Of a stretch of 64,000 nucleotides of DNA, positions 18,811 through 28,936 are shown piece by piece. This DNA comes from Alphaproteobacteria bacterium (GTDB taxonomy: Bacteria; Pseudomonadota; Alphaproteobacteria; JAUHZC01). Positions within the stretch are counted from its first letter, which is position 1. Every line of letters starts with the position of its first letter. Under the pieces are notes generated by a model. That model was not told the origin of the DNA, ran no database searches, and worked only from the letters and a program-made list of their open reading frames with translations. Location: assembly GCA_023898725.1 (NCBI GenBank), contig CP060236.1, positions 934,501 through 998,500 on the forward strand. Direction: 5' to 3'. The translations under genes were made by a program, and so were the position numbers.

Positions 18811-20895
18811 TTACTGTTCCAAAACACGACTCAGTACAGCAAGCATAAGAAGAGCTACAATGTTCGCAATTTTAATCATAGGATTAATAGCAGGGCCAGC
18901 TGTGTCTTTATAGGGGTCACCGACAGTATCTCCGGTGATTGCTGCTTTATGAGCGTCAGAGCCTTTGCCGCCATGGTTACCATCTTCAATGTATTTTTTC
19001 GCATTGTCCCAGGCGCCTCCACCAGAGGTCATGGAAATAGCAACAAAAATTCCTGTTACGATTGTTCCAAGAAGCATGGCACCCAGCGCTGTAAACGCAG
19101 CAGATATTCCGGCACACGCATACACAACAGACCATAAAGCAATAGGCGCAAGAACAGGAAGAAGTGACGGAAGAATCATCTCTGAAATCGCAGCCTTGGT
19201 AAGGAGATCCACGGCACGGCTATAGTCTGGCTTTGCCTTACCCGTCATAATTCCTTTGATTTCAGAAAACTGGCGACGTACCTCGATAACAACTTGTCCA
19301 CCGGCTCTGCCTACAGCCATCATACCCATTGCGCCAAATAAGTAGGGAAGAAGCCCACCCACGAAAAGACCAACAACCACATACGGGTCTTGCAACATAA
19401 AAGTGCAGGATGTTTGCGGAAAGTAGTGTTGTAAGTCCTCAGTATAGGCTGCAAACAAGACAAGCGCTGCTAAGGCAGCAGAACCAATGGCATACCCCTT
19501 TGTGACAGCCTTGGTTGTATTTCCAACAGCATCAAGAGCATCGGTGACTTCACGTACGGCAGCAGGCATTTCAGCCATTTCCGCAATACCACCAGCATTG
19601 TCTGTAACAGGCCCATAGGCATCAAGTGCTACGACCATACCCGCAAGCGCAAGCATAGTCGTTGCCGCAATGGCAATACCGTAGAGACCCGCTTGACTAT
19701 AAGCAACAATAATTCCTGCAGAAATAACAAGCACGGGTAAGGCACATGCCTCCATCGATATAGCAAGTCCTTGAATAACATTTGTCGCGTGACCAGTTTC
19801 AGAAGATTTTGCAACAGATCGCACGGGGCGATAACGTGTAGCGGTATAGTATTCGGTAATCCAAATAAGTGCGGCAGTTACCAGAAGGCCTGTTAAGGCA
19901 CATGTAAGCAAATCTAAGGGGGTAACGGAAAGCTTACCAATAATAAGTTGATCAGGAAACATATAGTATGTGATTCCTGCTACGAGCGTTGCTGAAACAA
20001 GAGCACTAACACCAAAGCCTTTATAAAGAGCGGCCATGATATCCTTGCTTTTACCTAAAACAACAGCAAGGGGACCAAAAAGTGATCCGACAATACACAC
20101 AGCGCCAATCATTAGTGGGTACTCCATCAACAACTCAACATCAGCTGGCGAGGCAAAAATACCCGCCAGGACCATAGTTGCAACCATTGTGACGGCGTAT
20201 GTTTCGAACAAATCAGCAGCCATGCCAGCACAGTCACCCACATTGTCACCCACGTTATCGGCAATTACAGCAGGGTTTCTGGGGTCATCCTCAGGAATAC
20301 CGGCTTCGATTTTCCCTACAAGATCAGCCCCTACATCAGCCCCTTTAGTAAAAATACCGCCACCTAAGCGTGCAAAAATTGAAATCAAAGAGGCCCCAAA
20401 ACTGAGTGAAATAAGCGCCTCAAGGAGTTGCCGCTGGGGAACTCCTGTTTCTTTGAGGTAGGCATAATATCCCACAACACCAGCCAACCCAAGCCCAACA
20501 ACAAGAAATCCTGTAATAGCGCCACTTTGAAAGGCAATATCAAGTGCTGGCTGCAGGCCCTTGCGTGCGGCTTCTGCGGTACGAACATTGCCCCGTACGG
20601 ATACATTCATGCCAGCATAACCAGCTGCACCTGACAGCACCGCGCCTACCATAAAACCAATAGCCGCATAGTGACCAAGAATAAAAAAGAGGCCAATTGT
20701 TAGAGGCACTCCCACAAGTGCAATACTTTTGTATTGGCGGTTGAGAAAAGCTTGAGCCCCATCCTGAATAGCCTGGGCTACTTCTTTCATGGATTGATTG
20801 CCTGCAGGCGCCCGAAGAACCTTACGCGTTGTGATCATGCCGTAGATAAGTGCCAAGCCGCTTGCAGCAAGGGCCAGTTGAAGATAGATATTCAT
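18811..20895 (-). CDS. hppA: Membrane H+-translocating pyrophosphatase, K+-independent type
   Basis: A 694-residue integral pump with ~16 helices that couples pyrophosphate hydrolysis to proton export. The substrate-site signature [11 protein letters not shown]...[21 protein letters not shown] lies around residues 190-225, and a second acidic cluster [14 protein letters not shown] near the C-terminus. The subclass determinant reads [10 protein letters not shown]; Lys and Thr at these places mark the K+-independent form, whereas K+-dependent enzymes have Ala there. AGGAG lies twelve bases before the ATG. It is monocistronic, ending at a clear terminator. It would salvage pyrophosphate energy from macromolecule synthesis. 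Confidence 0.97.
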   Translation of the reverse strand: MNIYLQLALAASGLALIYGMITTRKVLRAPAGNQSMKEVAQAIQDGAQAFLNRQYKSIALVGVPLTIGLFFILGHYAAIGFMVGAVLSGAAGYAGMNVSVRGNVRTAEAARKGLQPALDIAFQSGAITGFLVVGLGLAGVVGYYAYLKETGVPQRQLLEALISLSFGASLISIFARLGGGIFTKGADVGADLVGKIEAGIPEDDPRNPAVIADNVGDNVGDCAGMAADLFETYAVTMVATMVLAGIFASPADVELLMEYPLMIGAVCIVGSLFGPLAVVLGKSKDIMAALYKGFGVSALVSATLVAGITYYMFPDQLIIGKLSVTPLDLLTCALTGLLVTAALIWITEYYTATRYRPVRSVAKSSETGHATNVIQGLAISMEACALPVLVISAGIIVAYSQAGLYGIAIAATTMLALAGMVVALDAYGPVTDNAGGIAEMAEMPAAVREVTDALDAVGNTTKAVTKGYAIGSAALAALVLFAAYTEDLQHYFPQTSCTFMLQDPYVVVGLFVGGLLPYLFGAMGMMAVGRAGGQVVIEVRRQFSEIKGIMTGKAKPDYSRAVDLLTKAAISEMILPSLLPVLAPIALWSVVYACAGISAAFTALGAMLLGTIVTGIFVAISMTSGGGAWDNAKKYIEDGNHGGKGSDAHKAAITGDTVGDPYKDTAGPAINPMIKIANIVALLMLAVLSRVLEQ

Positions 20896-21150
20896 CGTTG
20901 GTGTTAACTCCTGAAAGTTTATGTGCTCAAGTTTTAGCGAATAATTTCAGTCTTGTCGAGTAAAAGCCCTTGGATTTTCTCTCTATTTTCAAAAATAGAC
21001 TATAGCATGTTAGAACCTGTTTGCATTTAAGTACATTCGGAATCAAACACCTTGTAGTGCTTACGAAAGGTAAAACACTGCAAATGAAGCAATGGTTTTG
21101 ATAAGTATGATTATTGAATAATAAAAAATTGTTCTTTGGCTCGTATAAAC

Positions 21151-21849
21151 TTACATATGTATGTTAAAATAGACACTGCCGGAAAATGCAGACGAGGCCA
21201 CTTTTAAGTGCAGGAACTTTGCATCTTTAAAGCGAATATATTTCCCAACAAACCCAACGCTTACTTCTCGCTTAAGGCGAATCTCATAGCCAAGATTACC
21301 ACCAAAGCCCATAAGCAAAGACTCTTTTGCATTGATTTGAGAACCTTCGGTAATTGTTGTTCCGCGAGCTGTCCATTGTGAAAATTGGAATGTTGGGCCT
21401 GTATAGATAAGCATTTCACTGCCGCCAGCCTCAAATTGGAATCCCAAACGCAGGTCAGCACCAAAAGAATAGGAGCGCCCGATTTTGGCTACAGTTGCTG
21501 TACGAGACGTGCCCTGGGTTAGGACGTAATCTTTTGTCACATCCCCTAAACCGTCGTATGTCACAAAGAGTTCGGTTCCCAAATAAAATTTGTTGTCAAA
21601 TGTGCGACCATACCCACCATGACCACCGAGTAACCAGTTCGTTAAGGTCGGCTTAGTGGTTCCAGAAAGTTTTCCAAGCGTATGACTCAGCGTTGGCTTG
21701 CTCTGTGAGTAACCAACTTGAACACCGGCGAAAGGTCCATGAAAAGCCTGCGCTGATACAGTGCTCAGCGATAGCGCACAGAGGGTCAAGGCAAAAATCC
21801 GAAGCTTCTTGGAGTTTATGGAGAGGAGGGGAATGACAAAGAAAGGCAT
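21151..21849 (-). CDS. Outer-membrane beta-barrel protein (Omp25/OmpA-like barrel)
   Basis: A 232-residue protein with a signal peptide ending at SAQA-FHG near residue 36, followed by alternating hydrophobic/Gly-rich strands typical of an eight-stranded barrel (FAGVQVGYSQ, LLGGHGGYGRTF, KFYLGTELFVTY, FGADLRLGFQFE). Function is probably a porin-like or structural surface antigen. The C-terminus is SVYFNIHM: a penultimate-strand pattern is visible, but the final residue is Met rather than the usual Phe/Trp. It stands alone, divergent from bioY, with 144 bases between the starts. Confidence 0.82.
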   Translation of the reverse strand: MPFFVIPLLSINSKKLRIFALTLCALSLSTVSAQAFHGPFAGVQVGYSQSKPTLSHTLGKLSGTTKPTLTNWLLGGHGGYGRTFDNKFYLGTELFVTYDGLGDVTKDYVLTQGTSRTATVAKIGRSYSFGADLRLGFQFEAGGSEMLIYTGPTFQFSQWTARGTTITEGSQINAKESLLMGFGGNLGYEIRLKREVSVGFVGKYIRFKDAKFLHLKVASSAFSGSVYFNIHM

Positions 21850-21993
21850 TTTTTTTCATAATAACTATGACGGATATGATAGTGTGGTATTTGCTTTCGG
21901 TCAATTCTTCTTACCAACAAATTTTCTGATAGAAGCCTTCTCTAATGTTTGGTATGAGTGAAGAAGAAAAAGCATGAAAGCTTATCAGGAATA

Positions 21994-22539
21994 ATGCACA
22001 CACATACGCACACTCACTTTCGTCAGTCACTACATTTCAGAAATGCCCTTGCTGTATTGAGTGCAAACCTTCTTCTGGTTGCATCGGCAAAAATACGTGT
22101 TCCCCTGGGCGTTGTGGATTTTACGCTCCAGTCATTTCTTGTTCCCATGCTTGTTTGTGTTATGGGCAGAAAACTGGCTCTTATCACAGTCGGTAGTTAC
22201 TTACTGGAAGGAGCTCTTGGTTTTTCGGTTTTTCAGGGAACACCCGAGCGAGGAATTGGTATCATGTATATGGCAGGACCAACTGCGGGATACCTTTTTG
22301 GATTTTTCATAGCCCAGCTCATTCCTACGCTGAAATCACCTTCTAACAATGGTTCCGTGTACTTTCGGTTGGGACTAGGCCATCTTGTTATTCATGGGCT
22401 TGGTATTTTTTGGTTAAGTGTTCTTTTTGGTTTTGAGAGAGCACTGGCTATTGACGGCCAATTTTGGCTAGGAATGTTGACGAAGATTATCCTTGGCGGA
22501 AGCATTCTGAAGTTTTTTTCGTCACCACAGGACTGCTAA
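21994..22539 (+). CDS. bioY: BioY-family biotin transporter, substrate-binding S component
   Basis: A 181-residue membrane protein with six hydrophobic segments that captures biotin for import. Family features are VPLGVVDFTLQSFLVPMLVC, the loop ending YLLEGALGF, and GPTAGYLFGF near the middle. I start it at ATG 21994, which has AGGA six bases upstream; a GTG at 21958 would add twelve Lys-rich residues. The N-terminus is a curious HTHTHTH stretch produced by a CA-rich repeat. No bioM or bioN energy-coupling genes are adjacent, so it either works alone or with a shared ECF module elsewhere. A biotin ligase lies at 32.4 kb. Confidence 0.93.
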   Translation: MHTHTHTHFRQSLHFRNALAVLSANLLLVASAKIRVPLGVVDFTLQSFLVPMLVCVMGRKLALITVGSYLLEGALGFSVFQGTPERGIGIMYMAGPTAGYLFGFFIAQLIPTLKSPSNNGSVYFRLGLGHLVIHGLGIFWLSVLFGFERALAIDGQFWLGMLTKIILGGSILKFFSSPQDC

Positions 22540-22617
22540 GAAAGAAAATTTCCGTTCTTCAAGCGTTCAAGTGTATGGAATCTGGCCTTAAATCTTTCTT
22601 ATAAAAATACTGAAACG

Positions 22618-22702
22618 TGGTGCCCGCAGCCAGACTCGAACTGGCACGACCGAAGCCGACAGATTTTAAGTCTGTTGTGTCTACCGATTCCACCATGCGG
22701 GC
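22618..22702 (-). tRNA. tRNA-Leu(TAA)
   Basis: Class II tRNA with acceptor GCCCGCA/TGCGGGC, D-arm containing GGTAGAC, anticodon stem ACAGA/TCTGT around CTTAAAA (anticodon TAA), a long variable arm and a T-arm GTTCGAGTC. Discriminator A and encoded CCA are at 22618-22621 on the complement. It reads UUA/UUG. Confidence 0.97.
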
Positions 22703-22789
22703 GAACCACGGCTGACATTAGCGTTTTTGTTTTTCAGAATCAAGAAAAATGAGACCCGTAGAATGGATTTTTCATGAGAAAATCAAGTG

Positions 22790-24055
22790 TTAAAATACAG
22801 AAGGAAACTGTGCTCCCACACCCAGTTCTTCTTCAATACGTAGAAGTTGGTTGTACTTTGAAATGCGATCTGAGCGTGAGAGCGAACCTGCTTTTATTTG
22901 ACCCGCATTTGTAGCCACAGCAAGGTCAGCAATGATTGTATCTTCGGTTTCACCAGAACGATGGGAAATAATCGTTTCAAAAGCATTTTTATGTGCTAAT
23001 TGAACAGCTGCAAGAGTTTCTGACAGTGTCCCAATTTGATTGGGTTTAATTAAAATTGCATTAGAGGCTGCTCGTTGGATTCCTTCTTGTAAGCGTGTCG
23101 TATTTGTTACATAAAGATCATCTCCAACAATTTGGATCTTCTCACCGAGGGTACTGGTTAGGTGTGCCCAGCCTTCCCAATCATCTTCGGCAAAGGGATC
23201 CTCCAGCGACACAATAGGGTAGTTTTTCACAAGATTTTCATAGTAGTAAACTAGTTTTTCTGCAGTAAAAGATTTTTCTTCACCATAAAAATGATATTGC
23301 CCATCCTGATAAAGCTCATTGGCTGCCACGTCCAGTGCGAGACTAACGTCTATACCAGGGGTAAACCCAGCCTCAGTAATGGCGCGCATAAGAAAATCAA
23401 GAGCATGAGTGTTGTTGGTTAGATTAGGGGCAAATCCACCTTCATCTCCCACAGATGTTGGTAACCCTTCTTTATTGAGTCTGCTCTTCAACGCATAAAA
23501 AATGCGTGCACCCATTTCGAGTGACTGTGAGAATGAATCGGCTTTGTGTGGTACAATCATGAACTCTTGAATATCAATACTATTGTTTGCGTGGGCACCC
23601 CCATTCAAAAGATTCATCATAGGAATGGGTAGCGTGGTTGCTGCTGCCCCTCCTATATAACGAAAAAGAGGTTGGTCAGTATAATTTGCGGCTGCTTTTG
23701 CAAGGGCAAGACTGACAGCTAATGTTGCATTTGCCCCTAGATTGGCTTTGTTTTCGGTTCCATCAGCCTCAATAATCATACGATCAATGTCATGTTGATT
23801 GAGGGCATTTCGTCCGACAAGAGCATCGCTAAGCGTCACATTAATAGCGTCAACCGCTTCAAAAACAGATTTCCCAGCATATACTGCAGCATCCCTATCA
23901 CGCTTTTCTACAGCTTCGTAGCGTCCAGTGGATGCCCCTGAAGGAGCGCTCGCACGGCCCATGTGCCCCGAATCAAGAACTACTTCGGCTTCAACGGTTG
24001 GATTTCCTCGAGAGTCTAGAATTTGGCGGGCGTATATTTTCGTAATTATGCTCAT
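22790..24055 (-). CDS. eno: Enolase
   Basis: Glycolytic enzyme converting 2-phosphoglycerate to phosphoenolpyruvate; also a degradosome partner in many bacteria. 421 residues, close to the family norm. Visible are the N-terminal [14 protein letters not shown], the lid loop SAPSGASTG, the catalytic [10 protein letters not shown], Mg-binding acidic residues in [11 protein letters not shown] and VGDDLYVTN, and the substrate segments [11 protein letters not shown] and SHRSGETED. It is the last gene of the minus-strand run from gpmI, 23 bases after kdsA. Confidence 0.98.
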   Translation of the reverse strand: MSIITKIYARQILDSRGNPTVEAEVVLDSGHMGRASAPSGASTGRYEAVEKRDRDAAVYAGKSVFEAVDAINVTLSDALVGRNALNQHDIDRMIIEADGTENKANLGANATLAVSLALAKAAANYTDQPLFRYIGGAAATTLPIPMMNLLNGGAHANNSIDIQEFMIVPHKADSFSQSLEMGARIFYALKSRLNKEGLPTSVGDEGGFAPNLTNNTHALDFLMRAITEAGFTPGIDVSLALDVAANELYQDGQYHFYGEEKSFTAEKLVYYYENLVKNYPIVSLEDPFAEDDWEGWAHLTSTLGEKIQIVGDDLYVTNTTRLQEGIQRAASNAILIKPNQIGTLSETLAAVQLAHKNAFETIISHRSGETEDTIIADLAVATNAGQIKAGSLSRSDRISKYNQLLRIEEELGVGAQFPSVF

Positions 24056-24078
24056 GTGTGTGCCTTTAAAAATAAATG

Positions 24079-24918
24079 TTAGGCGGATATCCTTTTTGTT
24101 AGGGCATCAATGGCCTTCAGTGATGAAAGTAGCTCCTCCAATCCATCCAAGCGTACCATATTCGCACCATCAGAAGGAGCACTGTCAGGATCATTGTGCG
24201 TTTCAAGAAAAACGCCAGCAACACCAACAGCAACCGCGGCCCTGGCAATTGTTGGGACAAAAGAACGATTCCCACCAGAAGATTCACCTTGTCCACCCGG
24301 TTCCATGACAGCATGGGTAGCGTCCATCACCACAGGGTATCCTGTTTGTGCCATGATAGGAAGGGCCCGCATATCAACAACAAGCTGGTTGTAGCCAAAC
24401 GTTATACCGCGCTCACACAAAATAATATTGTTATTTCCTGAGTCAGCTATTTTTTTTGCAACATTTTTCATGTCCCAGGGGGCAAGAAATTGTCCTTTCT
24501 TTACATGGATAGGCTTCCCTGTCTGTGCAGCAGCCACAAGCAGGTCTGTCTGGCGACATAAAAATGCTGGAATTTGAAGAAGATCAACAGCTTCAGAAAC
24601 AGGTTTGCATTGCTCGGGCGCATGAACATCTGTGACTACAGGAAAGCCAAAGTCCGCACGAATCTCGGCAAGAATATCTAAGCCTTGAATCATACCAACA
24701 CCCCGTTGGGCATGAATGCTGGTACGGTTTGCCTTATCATAGGAAGATTTAAAAATAAAAGGTATGCCAAGTTTTTCTGTGATTGTGAAAATTGCCTCAG
24801 CCATTTCACGCGCATGACTTCGACTTTCAATCTGGCAAGGACCAGCAATAACAACAAGGGGGCTGCTGTTGGAAAAAGTAACAGCGCGAGGTCCAGAACC
24901 AACGGTTACACGAATCAT
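24079..24918 (-). CDS. kdsA: 2-dehydro-3-deoxyphosphooctonate aldolase (KDO-8-P synthase)
   Basis: Condenses arabinose-5-phosphate with phosphoenolpyruvate to make KDO-8-phosphate for the LPS inner core, showing the organism makes LPS. Family motifs: [46 protein letters not shown] and [11 protein letters not shown]. At 279 residues it is full length. Its ATG shares one base with the secG stop (TAATG), pointing to coupled translation. The substrate phosphoenolpyruvate is the product of the downstream eno. Confidence 0.97.
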   Translation of the reverse strand: MIRVTVGSGPRAVTFSNSSPLVVIAGPCQIESRSHAREMAEAIFTITEKLGIPFIFKSSYDKANRTSIHAQRGVGMIQGLDILAEIRADFGFPVVTDVHAPEQCKPVSEAVDLLQIPAFLCRQTDLLVAAAQTGKPIHVKKGQFLAPWDMKNVAKKIADSGNNNIILCERGITFGYNQLVVDMRALPIMAQTGYPVVMDATHAVMEPGGQGESSGGNRSFVPTIARAAVAVGVAGVFLETHNDPDSAPSDGANMVRLDGLEELLSSLKAIDALTKRISA

Positions 24919-25325
24919 TATTTTTTCTCAGTTGGAGCAGCCGTCACCTTTTTTGGGTGGACTTTTTTCTTGGGGGTCTTAGGGAGAGACTCTGCTGGCG
25001 CAGGGGCGGGGGGTGCTTGGACGTTATCCGCATGATTTACAGGAACATCAATGTTTTTAAGAGCTAATGGATCACTGTCAAGCAGTGATGATACTTTGCT
25101 GCCTCCGCGCCCCGAAATCATGGCAAGTATCAATGCTGTTGTAAAAAAGATAACCGCAAGTGTTGCTGTTGTCCGGGTAAAAAAGTTTGCACTTCCTCGG
25201 GCCGACATCAACCCACCCATTCCTGATGATGAAACAAGGCCTCCGCTTTCACTTTTCTGTAGAAGAATCATCCCGATCATGAGTAAGATTGAGAGTATGT
25301 GAACTGTTAAGAGAAAATTGTACAT
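24918..25325 (-). CDS. secG: SecG subunit of the SecYEG translocase
   Basis: Small inner-membrane subunit that assists SecYEG-mediated export. Two hydrophobic helices (residues ~3-25 and ~52-72) flank the hallmark [10 protein letters not shown] segment and [14 protein letters not shown]. The tail of ~55 residues is rich in Pro, Ala and Lys and lies in the cytoplasm or periplasm. I start at ATG 25325 ([12 protein letters not shown]), where the family begins and AAGG lies upstream; the open frame extends to 25388. It sits directly before kdsA. Confidence 0.93.
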   Translation of the reverse strand: MYNFLLTVHILSILLMIGMILLQKSESGGLVSSSGMGGLMSARGSANFFTRTTATLAVIFFTTALILAMISGRGGSKVSSLLDSDPLALKNIDVPVNHADNVQAPPAPAPAESLPKTPKKKVHPKKVTAAPTEKK

Positions 25326-25384
25326 AGAGCCGCCTTGGGTCAGGTTAAAAATTTTTCCATTGATAGCAGAACTTAGCCAGGAAT

Positions 25385-25897
25385 TCAATCACGCTCATTG
25401 ATGCCGCAAGGAAAATATTCAGAAAAATAGGAAAAAGCATTTTTGTACACGGACTTTTTAAAGGGAATTACGTGCTCAATTACCCAGGAGTATGGCATCC
25501 ATTTATATGCACAGAATTCAGGGTTGCTTGTATTCACGTTAATTTCTGATTCATCTCCTTGAAAATCCACGAGCACCCATTTTTGTATTTGTCCAAGAAC
25601 GATACCTCCTTCCTTAGAAGAATCGATAATAGGCTGTGGAAAGTTGTAACGATACCATGTGGGGGTTATGCCTCGGATAATAATGGATTGTATGCCCGTT
25701 TCTTCCTTTAGTTCCCGTTTAGCGGCGCTGATAATACTCTCATCCGCTTCAATCCCTCCTTGGGGCATTTGCCAATAATCGTGACGTTCCCACAAACGCT
25801 TTGCAACAAAGACATCTTTATTTCTATGGCGTACAATAATTCCTACATTCGACCTGTAGTTCGGACTATGCAGGCCAAACTCGTTGATATTTTTCAT
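25385..25897 (-). CDS. rppH: RNA pyrophosphohydrolase (Nudix)
   Basis: Removes pyrophosphate from mRNA 5' ends, or hydrolyses dinucleoside polyphosphates, as do RppH/NudH proteins. The complete Nudix box G-x5-E-x7-RE-x2-EE-x-G is present at residues ~45-67 (GGIEADESI ... RELKEETGI). The opening YRSNVGIIV and QMPQGG are RppH-like. At 170 residues it is family size. It begins six bases after the ctpA stop. The ctpA-rppH pairing is common in alphaproteobacteria. Confidence 0.94.
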   Translation of the reverse strand: MKNINEFGLHSPNYRSNVGIIVRHRNKDVFVAKRLWERHDYWQMPQGGIEADESIISAAKRELKEETGIQSIIIRGITPTWYRYNFPQPIIDSSKEGGIVLGQIQKWVLVDFQGDESEINVNTSNPEFCAYKWMPYSWVIEHVIPFKKSVYKNAFSYFSEYFPCGINERD

Positions 25898-25903
25898 GGG
25901 ATA

Positions 25904-27160
25904 TCATGTATTTTTATCTGGTTTGATGAAGGAACCAAAGCGCAATCCCTGGGCAATAAAAATTGCTTGATATAGCTGCGGATCTTGGGCAAGGCGTTGG
26001 CCAGGTTCAACCGTATCTGTATCTGTTATTTTGGGGTCATTTTCAAGTTTGAGTTTTTTCATCGAAGATGTTGTATCTTCTTCGACACCTGTGAAGGTTA
26101 CTTTGGGTTGCGTAATAATAATATCAGGCTTTATACCGACGTTATCTATTTTCTGATCAGACGGTGTATAAAAATACTCTGTTGTAAGTTTCATCGCATC
26201 GTTGTCTTTGAGAGCAATCAAGTCCTGAATTGATCCCTTTCCAAAGGTGCGCTCCCCCACAATCAGGGCGCGTTTATGATCTCTGAGAGCTCCGGCAAAA
26301 ATTTCAGCGGTGGAAGCCGTTTCTCGGTTTACAAGAATAACTATTGGAATCCCGCGCGCAATCTCTTTGCGTAACTTTACCTTATAGACGTCTTTGGGTT
26401 TATCGCCCCGACCTTTTGTATAGACCACACGTCCGCTTGATAGAAAAAGTGAAACGGCATCTATGCCTTGATCCAAAAGACCACCATCATTATCACGAAG
26501 ATCCAAAACAAGAGCATTCAGGTTGGGGTTATCTTTTTGTGCTGCGAGGACAGCGCTTCGAATATCTCCGGCTGTTGTTTGGGATATAAAGCCTGGAATA
26601 GTAATAATACCTACATCATGCTGAACCTCCCATTTTACGGGTAAGCTTTTAATGCTATCGCGCTCAAGGTCAACAGAAAAAACGTCAGAGCTTCCCCGTC
26701 TGATTGTTAGTGTCACCTTTGTTCCCTTGCGTCCACGGAGCATATTCACCGCTTCTGTCATAGTACTATTTGTCAGGTTTTTATCATTAATTTTGAGAAT
26801 GATATCGCCAACCTCGAGTCCCTCAACATAAGCAGGTGATGCATCAGCTACTGAAATAATAATAAGGCGTCCACGTCGCAGAATTACATCAATACCAAGT
26901 CCCCCATAGTGACCATCGACTTGGGTTTTAATTTGTTGGAATTCCTCAGCGGACATATAGGTTGAGTTAATATCAAGTGATTCAACCATTCCCCGCAGCG
27001 CTCCGTGAAGCAGTTTATCAAGGGAGGTCGTATGAACGTAATCTTTTTGAATGCGTCGCGCCATCCGCAGAAATTTTTCAGTTGCTTCGGCTTCTGATAC
27101 TTCTCTAGCAGGTAATATACTGATCATAGCACAGAAAAAGATATAAAGAATCAAGGGCAT
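25904..27160 (-). CDS. ctpA: S41 carboxyl-terminal processing protease
   Basis: Periplasmic serine protease trimming C-termini of exported proteins. A signal sequence (PLILYIFFCAMISILP) opens the 418-residue protein. An N-terminal helical domain follows, then a PDZ domain (~85-165, HYGGLGIDV ... VGDIILKIND) and the S41 catalytic core. The nucleophile Ser is in ETASTAEIFAGAL (~293-305) and the general-base Lys in GERTFGKGSIQ (~317-327). It is embedded between gpmI and rppH in the same direction. Confidence 0.96.
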   Translation of the reverse strand: MPLILYIFFCAMISILPAREVSEAEATEKFLRMARRIQKDYVHTTSLDKLLHGALRGMVESLDINSTYMSAEEFQQIKTQVDGHYGGLGIDVILRRGRLIIISVADASPAYVEGLEVGDIILKINDKNLTNSTMTEAVNMLRGRKGTKVTLTIRRGSSDVFSVDLERDSIKSLPVKWEVQHDVGIITIPGFISQTTAGDIRSAVLAAQKDNPNLNALVLDLRDNDGGLLDQGIDAVSLFLSSGRVVYTKGRGDKPKDVYKVKLRKEIARGIPIVILVNRETASTAEIFAGALRDHKRALIVGERTFGKGSIQDLIALKDNDAMKLTTEYFYTPSDQKIDNVGIKPDIIITQPKVTFTGVEEDTTSSMKKLKLENDPKITDTDTVEPGQRLAQDPQLYQAIFIAQGLRFGSFIKPDKNT

Positions 27161-27209
27161 GTGAAAATATCGGAACAGCTAATCATAAGGTTGCCATCTT
27201 ATCATGATA

Positions 27210-28769
27210 TTACCCATGAATAAACAAGGACTTTCCCGTCATTTCATGCGGTTTTTCTATCGCCATAGCCTCTAACAGTGTTGGTGCAATATCGGCAAGG
27301 CACCCCGAGGTAAGAGAAGCCACTGGTGTTTTTTTTCCATAAGCCATATATACAAAAGGGACAGGAGATAGCGTATGTGCTGTGTGTGCTTGGTGTGTCG
27401 TCGCATCAACCATTTTTTCTGCATTGCCATGATCAGCTGTGATAAAAAAGTTTCCTCGTAGATTGTGACGTTGTGCCGTGTGAAAAGCGTTGTGAATCTG
27501 ATTAAGGCATTTATCAACGCAAGCAATAGCCTCACGTGTTGCTGCTTCGTTACCAGTGTGTCCCACCATATCAGGATTCGCATAATTAACGACGATAAGA
27601 TCATAGGCATGTGATGTGATTGCCTTGGTAAGTTCTGTGGTTATTTCAAATGCTGACATTTCGGGTTTCATATCATATGTTCGTACGTTAGGAGAAGGTA
27701 TTAATGTACGAACTTCACCCACAAAAGGAATCTCATTGCCGCCATTGAAAAAATAAGTAACATGAGCGTATTTTTCTGTCTCTGCCAAACGAAGTTGTGA
27801 CATGTGTGCATTAGCACATACTTCTCCAAGAGAGTTTGTGATTACAAGGGGTGGAAAAATAGGGGCCATGTACGTTGTGATTTTCTCAGAATAGGAGGTC
27901 ATTCCTGCGACAGTGGTAATCGGATGACTCTGGCGGGGAAATAGATTGAAATCAGGGTCTGCAATTGCTGAGACAAGCTGTCGCATGCGATCGGCCCGGA
28001 AGTTTACCATAAACACACCATCATGGGGCATTATTCCCTGATAAGTGTCTGATACGGCCGGTATAATAAATTCATCGGTTGTGTTATGGTACTTATAGCT
28101 GTGGTAAATGTAGTCGCATGGATCGGTATATTGATGTTGTGCTTTAGCACGCACGATTGCATTATAGGCTGCTTCGGTGCGATCCCAGCGATTGTCACGA
28201 TCCATGGCATAAAAACGCCCTGAAATACTTGATATAGAAACATTTTTCAAGAGCTCCCCGTGTGTGACGAGCGCTTGATTGAGATAGTTATATGCGCTTG
28301 ATGGAGGCGTGTCCCGTCCATCACAAAATAGATGAAGATGAACAGGAATCCCTTTCTCTTGGAAGCAGCGAATCGAATGTATGATATGGTCGGTATGACA
28401 GTGAACACCACCGGGCGAAAAAAGCCCCATAATATGAACAGAACCACCGTGCTTTTCCATAGTAGTAGCAAATTCTTGGAAGCCTATTTGGTCCTTCAGG
28501 GTGTTTGCTGAAACTGCTTTGTTGATGCGCACTAAATCGTGGTCAATCACTCTGCCTGAACCTATCGTCAGGTGACCCACTTCAGAGTTACCCATTTGCC
28601 CCTCAGGAAGACCTACCGCTTCTCCTGATGCATTTAGTTCAGTGTATTGTCCTGTAGTGCATAGCATATCCCAGGTAGGAGTTGATGTCGTCCTGATAGG
28701 ATTATGCTCCGTTTCAGGGGATATGCCCCAACCATCAAGAATACATAAAACGGTAGTGGTGTGACTCAC
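27210..28769 (-). CDS. gpmI: 2,3-bisphosphoglycerate-independent phosphoglycerate mutase
   Basis: Mn-dependent enzyme of glycolysis interconverting 3- and 2-phosphoglycerate. 519 residues. CILDGWG (metal site) opens the protein, and the phosphoserine nucleophile lies in GQMGNSEVGH (~57-66). The transferase domain contains FCDGRDTPP and GRFYAMDRD, and the metal ligands recur in NYANPDMVGHTG and TADHGNAE. The start codon is GTG with AGGAA seven bases upstream. It lies ~50 bases upstream of ctpA on the same strand. Confidence 0.97.
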   Translation of the reverse strand: MSHTTTVLCILDGWGISPETEHNPIRTTSTPTWDMLCTTGQYTELNASGEAVGLPEGQMGNSEVGHLTIGSGRVIDHDLVRINKAVSANTLKDQIGFQEFATTMEKHGGSVHIMGLFSPGGVHCHTDHIIHSIRCFQEKGIPVHLHLFCDGRDTPPSSAYNYLNQALVTHGELLKNVSISSISGRFYAMDRDNRWDRTEAAYNAIVRAKAQHQYTDPCDYIYHSYKYHNTTDEFIIPAVSDTYQGIMPHDGVFMVNFRADRMRQLVSAIADPDFNLFPRQSHPITTVAGMTSYSEKITTYMAPIFPPLVITNSLGEVCANAHMSQLRLAETEKYAHVTYFFNGGNEIPFVGEVRTLIPSPNVRTYDMKPEMSAFEITTELTKAITSHAYDLIVVNYANPDMVGHTGNEAATREAIACVDKCLNQIHNAFHTAQRHNLRGNFFITADHGNAEKMVDATTHQAHTAHTLSPVPFVYMAYGKKTPVASLTSGCLADIAPTLLEAMAIEKPHEMTGKSLFIHG

Positions 28770-28936
28770 GGTGCGATTCCTAATGATTGCGAGTGGTGAT
28801 ACTTTATCATAAACTTTTAATGCCGGCGGTCTTCTGTGAATGGAGGTGGGTGAATAGAAGCTTTAGTACCAGTCGCACACAATCAGTTGTTTTTTCATCC
28901 ACATAGTTCGTTAACATTCTGGTCACTAAACTTAAG

